NCBI RefSeq assembly: GCF_001053185.1
Contig: NZ_CSTD01000004.1
Span: 68,741 to 132,740, forward strand
DNA length: 64,000 bases
Direction: 5' to 3'
Origin: Mycobacterium bohemicum DSM 44277
Lineage (GTDB): Bacteria > Actinomycetota > Actinomycetes > Mycobacteriales > Mycobacteriaceae
Shown here: positions 36,621-44,984 of the stretch, piece after piece
Position numbering within the stretch: the first letter of the stretch is position 1
How the letters are laid out: the number at the start of each line of letters is the position of its first letter
Notes under the pieces: model-generated
The model's input: only the letters and a program-made list of their open reading frames with translations
Database searches by the model: none
What the model was told of the DNA's origin: nothing
Made by a program: the position numbers and the translations under genes

Positions 36621-39344
36621 TCAACTGGCCCGCGCTATCACGGCGATCTCGGCGCGCACCGCGTCGAGCGCCGCGTCGATGCCGGCCGCGTCCTTGCCGG
36701 AGCCCTGCGCCAAGTCGGCCTTGCCGCCGCCGCGGCCGTCGACCGCCGCGGCGAGCCGTTTGACCAGGTCGTCGGCCCGGATGCCCAGGTCCTGGGCCTC
36801 GGCGTTGGCGGCGACCACGTACGGCACGGTCCCGCCCTCACCCTCGGCGATCAGCGCGACCACCCCGGGCCCGGCGCCCAGCTTGCCGCGGACGTCGCCG
36901 ACCAGGGAACGCAGGTCGGCCGCCGTCATTCCGCTCGCCATCCGCTGCGCCACCAGGTGGACGTTACCGATGCGCTCGGCGCCGGCCGCGGCGTTGGTGG
37001 CCGCCGCCCGCGCGCTCGCCAGCCGGGAGCGTTCGAGTTCCTTCTCGGCGGCCTTGAGCCGCTCCACCAGGCCGGCCACCCGGGCGGGCACCTCCTCGGA
37101 CGGCACCTTCAGCGACGACGCCAGCGCCGCCATCAGCGCGCGCTCCTTGGCCAGGTGGCGGAACGAGTCGAGCCCGACGTATGCCTCGACGCGGCGGACG
37201 CCGGAGCCGATCGAGGATTCGCCCAGGATCGTCACCGGCCCGATCTGCGCCGAGTTGTGCACGTGCGTCCCCCCGCACAGCTCCAGCGAGAACGGCCCGC
37301 CGATCTCCACGACGCGCACCTCGTCGGGGTAGGCCTCGCCGAACAGCGCCATCGCGCCCATCGCCTTGGCCTTCTCCAGCTTCTCGGTGAAGGTGTGCAC
37401 CTCGAAATCGGCCTGCACCGCCTCGTTGGTCACCTCTTCGATCCGGGTGCGCTGGTCCTCGGTCAGCGGGCCCTGCCAGTTGAAGTCGAAGCGCAGGTAT
37501 CCCGGCCGGTTCAGCGACCCGGCCTGAACGGCGTTGGGGCCCAGCACCTCTCGCAGCGCGGCGTGCACCATGTGGGTGCCCGAGTGGCCCTGGGTGGCGC
37601 CGCGGCGCCACTCGGGGTCCACCGCCGCGACGACCGTGTCGCCCTCGACGAACTCCCCCGATTCGACGTTGACCCGATGCACCCAGAGGGTTTTGGCGAT
37701 CTTCTGCACGTCGGTGACGGCGGCTTTGGCGCTGGCCCCCGACCCCACTCCGGTGATGCTGCCGACATCGGCGATCTGCCCGCCCGACTCGGCGTAGAGC
37801 GGGGTGCGGTCCAGCACCAGCTCGACCCGGTCGCCCACTCCGCCCATGGCGGCCTCGCCGTGCGCGGCATGCGCGACCACCGGCACCCGCCTGCCGTCCA
37901 CAAAGATGCCGAGAATCTTTGCCTCGGAAGATAATTCGTCGAAGCCGGTGAACTCGGTGGGCCCGGCGTCGACCAGCTCGCGGTAGGCGGTCAGGTCGGC
38001 GTGGGCGTGTTTGCGCGCGGCCGCGTCGGCCTTGGCCCGCTGCCGCTGTTGCAGCATCAGCTCGTGGAAGCCGCCCTCGTCGACGGCCAGGCCGGCCTCG
38101 GACGCCATCTCCAGCGTGAGGTCGATCGGGAAGCCGTAGGTGTCGTGCAGCGTGAAGGCGTCGGAGCCCGAAACCACGCTCGCCCCAGCACTTTTCGTGG
38201 CCGCGGCCACCTCGTCGAAAAGCCGCGAGCCGGACGCGAGCGTGCGGTTGAAGGCCGTCTCCTCGGCCACGGCGATGCGGTTGATCCGGTCGAAGTCGTC
38301 GATCAGTTCCGGGTAGGACGGGCCCATCGAATCGCGCACGGTGGCCATCAGGTCCCCGACGATCGGGGTGTCGATCCCCAGCAGCTTGGCCGAGCGGATG
38401 ACCCGGCGCAGCAGCCGGCGCAGCACGTAGCCCCGGCCGTCGTTGCCCGGGCTCACCCCGTCGCCGATCAGGATCGCCGCGGTGCGGCTGTGGTCGGCGA
38501 TGATGCGGTAGCGCACGTCGTCGGCGTGGTTCCCGGCGTCGTAGCGGCGCGGGGCCCGCGCCTGCACCAGGTCGATGACCGGTCGCAGCAGGTCGGTCTC
38601 GTAGACGTTGTGCACGTCCTGCAGCACCAGGGCCACCCGCTCCACGCCCATGCCGGTGTCGATGTTCTTGCGCGGCAGGGGCCCGAGGATCTCGTAGTCC
38701 TCCTTGGAAGTCCCCTCGCCGCGTTCGTTCTGCATGAACACCAGGTTCCAGATCTCGAGGTAGCGGTCCTCGTTGGCGACCGGACCGCCGTCGACCCCGA
38801 ACCCCGGCCCGCGGTCGTAGTAGATCTCCGACGACGGGCCGCACGGGCCGGGGATGCCCATCGACCAGTAGTTGTCGGCCATGCCGCGCCGCTGGATGCG
38901 CTCCGGCGGCAGGCCGGCGATCTCACGCCACAGCCCGGCGGCCTCGTCGTCGTCGAGATAGACCGTGGCCCAGAGCCGTTCGGGGTCCAGGCCGTAGCCG
39001 CCGTCGTCCAGGCCGCTGGTAAGCAGCGACCAGGCCAGCTCGATCGCCTCGCGCTTGAAGTAGTCGCCGAACGAGAAGTTGCCGGCCATCTGGAAGAAGG
39101 TGTTGTGCCGGGTGGTGATGCCGACCTCGTCGATGTCGGGTGTGCGGATGCATTTCTGGATGCTGGTCGCCCGCGAGTACGGCGGCGTGCGCGCCCCCAG
39201 GAAGTACGGCACGAACTGGACCATGCCGGCGTTGACGAACAGCAGGTTGGGGTCATCGAGGATCACCGACGCGCTCGGCACCTCGGTGTGTCCCGCCTTC
39301 ACGAAATGATCGAGGAACCTCTTCCTGATCTCGTGTGTCTGCAC
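36621..39344 (-). CDS. alaS: alanyl-tRNA synthetase
   Basis: A 907-residue AlaRS. The class II catalytic core includes FVNAGMVQFVPYFLG and the TSIQKCIRTPDIDEVG stretch, with motif 3 near GDGVSPGNDGRGYVLRRLLRR. The editing domain has its zinc ligands in GHSGTHMVHAALRE (HxxxH) and ELCGGTHVHNS (CxxxH). The C-Ala domain contains the usual coiled coil (LVERLKAAEKELERSR) and Gly-rich end. The GTG at 39344, preceded by GGAAAG, matches the start of other mycobacterial AlaRS. It is intact. Confidence 0.97.
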   Translation of the reverse strand: MQTHEIRKRFLDHFVKAGHTEVPSASVILDDPNLLFVNAGMVQFVPYFLGARTPPYSRATSIQKCIRTPDIDEVGITTRHNTFFQMAGNFSFGDYFKREAIELAWSLLTSGLDDGGYGLDPERLWATVYLDDDEAAGLWREIAGLPPERIQRRGMADNYWSMGIPGPCGPSSEIYYDRGPGFGVDGGPVANEDRYLEIWNLVFMQNERGEGTSKEDYEILGPLPRKNIDTGMGVERVALVLQDVHNVYETDLLRPVIDLVQARAPRRYDAGNHADDVRYRIIADHSRTAAILIGDGVSPGNDGRGYVLRRLLRRVIRSAKLLGIDTPIVGDLMATVRDSMGPSYPELIDDFDRINRIAVAEETAFNRTLASGSRLFDEVAAATKSAGASVVSGSDAFTLHDTYGFPIDLTLEMASEAGLAVDEGGFHELMLQQRQRAKADAAARKHAHADLTAYRELVDAGPTEFTGFDELSSEAKILGIFVDGRRVPVVAHAAHGEAAMGGVGDRVELVLDRTPLYAESGGQIADVGSITGVGSGASAKAAVTDVQKIAKTLWVHRVNVESGEFVEGDTVVAAVDPEWRRGATQGHSGTHMVHAALREVLGPNAVQAGSLNRPGYLRFDFNWQGPLTEDQRTRIEEVTNEAVQADFEVHTFTEKLEKAKAMGAMALFGEAYPDEVRVVEIGGPFSLELCGGTHVHNSAQIGPVTILGESSIGSGVRRVEAYVGLDSFRHLAKERALMAALASSLKVPSEEVPARVAGLVERLKAAEKELERSRLASARAAATNAAAGAERIGNVHLVAQRMASGMTAADLRSLVGDVRGKLGAGPGVVALIAEGEGGTVPYVVAANAEAQDLGIRADDLVKRLAAAVDGRGGGKADLAQGSGKDAAGIDAALDAVRAEIAVIARAS

Positions 39345-39421
39345 TCTTTCCGCTTCTTCCCTTAAGCCCGCTGCCAATCCGGAGTACGTTCCAGCCTATT
39401 CGGCGGCCGCGTGCGCGCCCG

Positions 39422-39823
39422 CTAACCCTCCAGAAAGCTCAGCCGAACCGAGCGCCGAGGGTTGTCCCGGTTGAGGTCGACCAGCACGACGCTCTGCCAG
39501 GTGCCCAGCTGCGGTTCGCCTCCGGTGACCGGCACCGTCACCGAGGGCGCGACGATCGCCGGCATCACATGGTCGGCGCCGTGCCCCTCCGAACCGTGGG
39601 CGTGCCGGTAGCGGTCGTCCCGCGGCAACAGCCGCTCCAGCGCGTCCACCAGGTCGTCGTCGGAGCCGGCGCCCGTCTCGATGATCGCCACCCCGGCCGT
39701 CGCGTGCGGAACGAACACGTTGAGCAAGCCGTCGCCCCGGGACCAGCAAAATCCCCGCACCGCCTGGGTGAGATCGACGATGCGGCGACGGGAGGTGTCC
39801 ACCTCAAGCACATCGGTATGCAT
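39422..39823 (-). CDS. YjbQ / UPF0047 family protein (Rv2556c-like)
   Basis: A 133-residue beta-rich protein of the YjbQ family, some of whose members have weak thiamine phosphate synthase activity. Conserved pieces are FVPHATAGVAIIETG near residue 40 and LGTWQSVVLVDLNRDNPRR near the end, with histidines in HAHGSEGHGADH between. The ATG at 39823 is chosen as the family start; the upstream open stretch is Arg/Pro-rich and unconserved. It is downstream of and on the same strand as nothing obvious but precedes alaS by 78 bp, so it may be co-transcribed with it. Function is unproven. Confidence 0.82.
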   Translation of the reverse strand: MHTDVLEVDTSRRRIVDLTQAVRGFCWSRGDGLLNVFVPHATAGVAIIETGAGSDDDLVDALERLLPRDDRYRHAHGSEGHGADHVMPAIVAPSVTVPVTGGEPQLGTWQSVVLVDLNRDNPRRSVRLSFLEG

Positions 39824-39977
39824 CGCCGACCAGCCTACGGGGCGCCCGCGGGGGCCAGCCAATCGAGACGGGGGGCGGTCGGGCATTGCGGCCGGTCACG
39901 GGCAGGAGGAAGGTTGTCGATGGGACCTGGTGCCCGCCGGGGACCGTTCACTACCGCCGCGACCCGGGAGGCCCACC

Positions 39978-40601
39978 GTGTACGCACGCTCCACCACCAT
40001 TTCCGCCCAGCCCCTCTCGATCGACATCGGGATCGCGCATGTTCGCGACGTCGTCACGCCCGCGCTGCAGGAGATCGACGGGTTCGTCGGGGTTTCGCTC
40101 CTTGTCGACCGGCAGTCCGGCAAATGCATCGCCACCAGCGCCTGGGAGAGCGTGCAGGCGATGCGCGCCGGCGCCGAGCGGGTGGCGCCCATCCGAGACC
40201 GTGCGGCGCTGGTGTTCGACGGCAGCGCGCGCGTCGAGGAATGGGAGATCGCGCTGCTGCACCGCGACCACCGCGCCGGCGAGGGGGCCTGCGTCCGGGC
40301 CACCTGGCTCAAGGTGGTGCCCGACCAGCTCAGCGGCTCGCTGGACTTCTACCGCACGTCGGTGCTCCCGGAGATGGAGGGCCTGGACGGGTTCTGCAGC
40401 GCCAGCCTGCTGGTGGACCATCCCGCGAGCCGGCGGGCGGTGTCGTGCTCGACGTTCGACAGCGTGGACGCGATGGCCCGCAACCGCGACGAGGCCTCCG
40501 AGTTACGCAGCCGTCGGGTGCGCGACCTGGGCGCCGAGGTGATCGACGTCGCCGAGTTCGAGCTGGCGATCGCCGGGCTCCGGGTACCCGAGCTGGTCTA
40601 G
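39978..40601 (+). CDS. conserved mycobacterial protein (Rv2557/Rv2558-like)
   Basis: A 207-residue protein without an assigned catalytic domain. Its two halves look related: each has a GF-S-SLLVD strand followed by an S-W/TFDSV-AM helix (LLVDRQSGKCIATSAWESVQAM and LLVDHPASRRAVSCSTFDSVDAM), the pattern of two ferredoxin-like (ABM/dimeric alpha-beta barrel) subdomains. The GTG start at 39978 has GGGAGG about 6 bp ahead. M. tuberculosis has two tandem paralogues at this place, reported as induced by starvation; only one is present here. It converges on rarA with a 4-bp overlap. Confidence 0.78.
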   Translation: MYARSTTISAQPLSIDIGIAHVRDVVTPALQEIDGFVGVSLLVDRQSGKCIATSAWESVQAMRAGAERVAPIRDRAALVFDGSARVEEWEIALLHRDHRAGEGACVRATWLKVVPDQLSGSLDFYRTSVLPEMEGLDGFCSASLLVDHPASRRAVSCSTFDSVDAMARNRDEASELRSRRVRDLGAEVIDVAEFELAIAGLRVPELV

Positions 40602-41935
40602 CGGCTCCGGATGATTGCGCGCAGCCGGTCGAGCCGGCCCGACACCTCTCGTTCGTAGCCTCGCCCGGTGGGGTGATAGTAGTCCACGCCCACCAACTCG
40701 TCCGGCGGATATTGTTGCCCCACAACGCCATCCGGGTCGTCGTGGGAGTACTTGTAGCCCTGGGCGTTCCCCAGCCCGGCCGCGCCGGAGTAGTGGCCGT
40801 CACGCAGGTGTGGCGGCACCAGTCCGGCCTTGCCCGCCTTGATGTCGCCCATCGCCGCCGCCAGCGCGGTGGTGACGGCGTTCGACTTCGGGGCGGTGGC
40901 CAGGTGGATGGTGGCGTGCGCCAGCGTCAACTGAGCCTCGGGCATGCCGATCAGCGCCACCGTCTGGGCGGCGGCGACCGCAGTCTGCAGGGCCGTCGGG
41001 TCGGCCATGCCGATGTCCTCGCTGGCCAGGATCATCAGCCGGCGCGCGACGAACCGTGGGTCCTCCCCGGCGACGAGCATGCGGGCCAGGTAGTGCAGCG
41101 CGGCGTCGACGTCGGAGCCGCGCACCGACTTGATGAAGGCGCTGATGACGTCGTAGTGCTGGTCGCCGTCGCGGTCGTAGCGCACGGCGGCCCGGTCCAG
41201 GGACTGCTCGACGGTCTCGACGGCGACGGCCTCGTTGCCTTCGGCGGCGACCTCCAGCGCCGTGAGGGCGCGGCGGGCATCGCCGGCGGCCAACTGCACC
41301 AGCAGTTCGACGGCCTCGGGCGCGACGGCGACCTTGCCGCCGAGGCCGCGGGGATCGTCGATCGCGCGCTGCACGACGGTGCGGACGTCGTCGGGCGTCA
41401 GGGGCCGCAACTGCAGGATCAGCGACCGGGACAGCAGCGGGGCCACCACGGAGAACGACGGGTTCTCGGTGGTGGCCGCCACCAGCAGCACCACCCGGTT
41501 CTCCACGGCCGACAGCAGGGCGTCCTGCTGGGTCTTGGAGAACCTGTGCACCTCGTCGATGAAGAGCACCGTCTGCTCGCCGCGGAGGAGGGCGGTGCGC
41601 GCCTTTTCTATGACGGCGCGAACCTCTTTCACGCCCGCCGACAGCGCCGACAGGGCCTCGAAGCGCCGGCCGGTGGCGTGCGAGATCAGGGCGGCCAGCG
41701 TCGTCTTGCCGCTGCCCGGCGGACCGTACAGGATGACCGAGGCCACGCCCGACCCCTCCACCAGGCGGCGCAGCGGCGACCCGGGCGCCAGCAGGTGGCC
41801 CTGCCCGACGACCTCGTCCAGCGACGCCGGGCGCATCCGGACCGCCAGCGGCGCACCGGCCGGCACGCCGGGATCGTGACTCGCCCGCACGGTGCCGGGC
41901 ACGTCGAAGAGTCCGTCGGACACGGCTTCAGGCAT
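40598..41935 (-). CDS. rarA: replication-associated recombination ATPase RarA (MgsA)
   Basis: A 445-residue AAA+ ATPase related to clamp-loader subunits that acts at stalled replication forks. It shows MRPASLDEVVGQGHLL, Walker A YGPPGSGKTT, Walker B VLFIDEVHRFSKTQQD, sensor 1 AATTENPS, and the C-terminal tetramerisation region with KSVRGSDVDAALHYLARM and EDIGMADP. The ATG at 41935 (MPEAVSDG) is taken as the start; the GTG at 41923 is an equally reasonable choice. It is intact. Confidence 0.93.
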   Translation of the reverse strand: MPEAVSDGLFDVPGTVRASHDPGVPAGAPLAVRMRPASLDEVVGQGHLLAPGSPLRRLVEGSGVASVILYGPPGSGKTTLAALISHATGRRFEALSALSAGVKEVRAVIEKARTALLRGEQTVLFIDEVHRFSKTQQDALLSAVENRVVLLVAATTENPSFSVVAPLLSRSLILQLRPLTPDDVRTVVQRAIDDPRGLGGKVAVAPEAVELLVQLAAGDARRALTALEVAAEGNEAVAVETVEQSLDRAAVRYDRDGDQHYDVISAFIKSVRGSDVDAALHYLARMLVAGEDPRFVARRLMILASEDIGMADPTALQTAVAAAQTVALIGMPEAQLTLAHATIHLATAPKSNAVTTALAAAMGDIKAGKAGLVPPHLRDGHYSGAAGLGNAQGYKYSHDDPDGVVGQQYPPDELVGVDYYHPTGRGYEREVSGRLDRLRAIIRSR

Positions 41936-42029
41936 ACCACGCGGCGCCAATCCCGACGCCTCGGCCACACATTTGTTAAGTTCCGTGTGCGCCGTGCCCA
42001 CGGAAGTTGATTCAACAGCTAGGACGGAC

Positions 42030-42240
42030 ATGAGCCAGCCCCCCGAATACCCCGGCACCCCGGCTGATCCCTCCGGCGGCGGTCAGAACCCGCCCGGCTA
42101 TCCGCCCCCGGCGCCCGGCTACGGCCTGTCTCTTCTACACCTACCGCAAGCTGTCCGGCGGCCAGGTCGTCGCACTGGAACAGCCGGGTTACCCGCAGGG
42201 GCCGCCGCCCGGCCCGCCGCCAGGGTCCTACCCCGCCTGA
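42030..42240 (+). pseudogene. remnant of a Pro/Gly-rich membrane protein gene (Rv2560-like) with internal deletion
   Basis: From the ATG at 42030 the frame reads MSQPPEYPGTPADPSGGG and PPGYPPPAPGYG, the Pro/Gly-rich N-terminus of this membrane protein. At about 42120 it then loses sense. In another frame the sequence 42129-42240 reads CLFYTYRKLSGGQVVALEQ and then a PGYPQGPPPG tail with a stop at 42240, which is the family's C-terminus. The body between, including all the membrane segments, is missing. The join falls in a PGYG-coding repeat, so recombination or assembly collapse between repeats is a likely cause. As it stands no functional protein is made. Confidence 0.75.
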
Positions 42241-42294
42241 TCCCCGTCCGCGCCGCGCTGCGGCGGCCTCGTCCGTGTGATTCGATCAGCGGTT

Positions 42295-44984
42295 ATGAGC
42301 ATCAAAGTGGCGCTGGAGCACCGCACCAGCTACACCTTTGACCGGCTGGTCGCGGTGTATCCGCACGTGGTGCGACTGCGCCCGGCGCCCCACTGCCGCA
42401 CTCCCATCGAGGCCTATTCGCTGCGCGTCGAGCCGGCCGAGCACTTCATCAACTGGCAGCAGGACGCCGTGGGGAATTTCCTTGCCCGCCTGGTGTTTCC
42501 GAATCCCACGCGGCAGCTGACCATCACCGTCGGGCTCATCGCCGACCTCAAGGTGATCAACCCGTTCGACTTCTTCATCGAGGACTGGGCCGAGGTCTGG
42601 CCCGCCGACGGGATGACCTACCCCCGCGCGCTGGCCGACGACCTCGAGCCCTACCTGCGGCCCGTGGATGAGGACGGCGAGGGTTCGGGCCCCGGCGAGC
42701 TGACCAGGGCGTGGGTGGACAACTTCTCGGTGCCCGAGGGCACCCGCACCATCGACATGCTCGTCGGGCTCAACCGCGCGATCAACGCCGACGTCGCGTA
42801 CAGCGTGCGCATGGAACCCGGTGTGCAGACCCCGGATTACACGCTGCGCACCGGCGTCGGCTCGTGCCGGGATTCCGCATGGCTGCTGGTGTCGGTCCTG
42901 CGCCGGATGGGACTGGCGGCCCGCTTCGTCTCCGGCTACCTGGTGCAGCTGGCGTCCGACATCGAGGCGCTCGACGGGCCGTCGGGACCCGCCGCCGACT
43001 TCACCGACCTGCACGCGTGGGCCGAGGTGTACATCCCCGGCGCCGGCTGGATCGGCCTGGACCCGACGTCCGGGCTGTTCGCCGGCGAGGGGCACATCCC
43101 GCTGGCGGCCACCCCGCACCCGGCCGGCGCCGCACCGATCACCGGCGGCACCGAGCCGTGCGAATCGGTGCTGGAGTTCTCCAACACCGTCACCCGCGTG
43201 CACGAGGACCCGCGGGTCACCCTGCCCTACGGCGACGAGGCGTGGCGGGCGATCTGCGAGGTCGGCCGCCGCGTCGACGAGCGGCTGTCCGCGGCAGACG
43301 TCCGGCTGACCGTGGGCGGTGAGCCGACGTTCGTGTCGGTGGATGACCAGGTCTCGCCGGAGTGGACGACGGCCGCCGACGGTCCGCACAAGCGACAGCG
43401 CGCCTCCGACCTGGCCAACCGCCTCAAGGCGGCGTGGGCCCCCCACGGGCTGATCCAGCGCGGGCAGGGCAAGTGGTATCCGGGAGAACCGTTGCCGCGC
43501 TGGCAGATTGCGCTCTACTGGCGAGCCGACGGGCACCCGGTGTGGCACGACGAGGCGCTGCTCGCCGACCCCTGGGGCGCCCGGCCCGCCCCGCTGGACG
43601 TTGACTCGGCGTACGAGGTGCTGGTCGGCGTCGCCGAGGGTTTGGGGCTGCCGCTCTCGCAGCTGCGGCCCGCCTACGAGGACCCGCTGCACCGGCTGGC
43701 CGAGAGCGTGCGGATGCCCGACGGCGACCCGGTGGACCCCGACGACGACCTGGGCCCCGACTCCCCGGCCGCCCGCGCCGCGCTGCTGGCGCGCCTCGAC
43801 GAATCCACCCACGCGCCAGCGGCTTTCGTGTTGCCCCTGCACCGCCGGGATGACGGCGCCGGCTGGGCCAGCGGCAGTTGCTGGAGACCCTGTACCAGCA
43901 GGCCCGGCTGGCGCGCTTGTCGACGGAGTCGTTCGACGTCGACGGCACGCACGGCGGCACGGGCGGCGGCAACCACATCACGCTCGGCGGCCCGTCGCCC
44001 GCGGACTCGCCGCTGCTGCGCCGCCCGGACCTGCTGGTCTCGCTGCTGACGTACTGGCAGCGGCACCCGTCGCTGTCCTACCTGTTCGCCGGGCGGTTCG
44101 TCGGCACCACCTCGCAGGCGCCCCGGGTGGACGAGGGCCGTTCCGAGGCCCTCTACGAGCTCGAGATCGCGTTCGCCGAGATCGCCCGGCTGTGCGCGAG
44201 CGGCTCGCCCAAGCCCTGGGTCACCGACCGCGCCCTGCGGCATCTGCTGACCGACATCACCGGCAACACCCATCGCGCCGAGTTCTGCATCGACAAGCTC
44301 TACAGCCCCGACGGCCCCCGCGGCCGGCTCGGCCTGCTGGAGCTGCGCGGCTTCGAGATGCCGCCGCATCTGCACATGGCGATGGTGCAGTCGCTGCTGG
44401 TGCGCGCGCTGGTCGCGTGGTTCTGGGAGGAGCCGCTGCGCGCCCCGCTGATCCGCCACGGCGCAAACCTGCATGGGCGATACCTGTTGCCGCACTTCCT
44501 GATTCACGACATCGCCGACGTGGCCGCCGACCTGCGCGCCCAGGGCATCGCCTTCGAGACCAGCTGGCTGGACCCGTTCACCGAGTTCCGCTTCCCCCGC
44601 ATCGGCACCGCGGTGTTCGACGGCGTGGAGATCGAGCTGCGCGGCGCGATCGAGCCCTGGAACACCCTCGGGGAGGAGGCCACCGCCACCGGCACCGCCC
44701 GCTACGTCGATTCGTCGGTCGAGCGCATCCAGGTCCGCATCATCGGCGCCGACCGCCAGCGCTACGTGGTCACCTGCAACGACTACCCGGTGCCGCTGCT
44801 GGCCACCGACAACCCCGACATCCACGTGGGTGGCGTGCGGTTCAAGGCCTGGCAGCCGCCCAGCGCGCTGCACCCGACGATCTCCACCGACGTCCCGCTG
44901 CAGTTCGAGCTGATCGACCTGACCAGCGCGACGTCGCGCGGCGGCTGCACCTACCACGTCGCCCATCCCGGCGGCCGCGCGTAC
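42295..44984 (+). pseudogene. transglutaminase-like / DUF2126 protein (Rv2566-like), broken by a frame-changing deletion and cut short
   Basis: The ATG at 42295 opens an intact N-terminal half: a transglutaminase N domain (KVALEHRTSYTFDR), then the papain-like core with Cys in GVGSCRDSAWLLV, His in DLHAWAEVYIPG and Asp in GLDPTSG, the complete triad. At DDGAGWAS (43868-43874) the frame fails; the coding sense resumes in another frame as RQLLETLYQQARLARL and continues through DUF2126 (GGGNHITLGG, TGNTHRAEFCIDKLYSPDG). The sequence that normally lies between is missing, at least 100 residues. The 3' end is also lost: after HPGGRAYD it runs straight into the next gene. About 900 of an expected 1100-plus residues remain. 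Confidence 0.8.
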
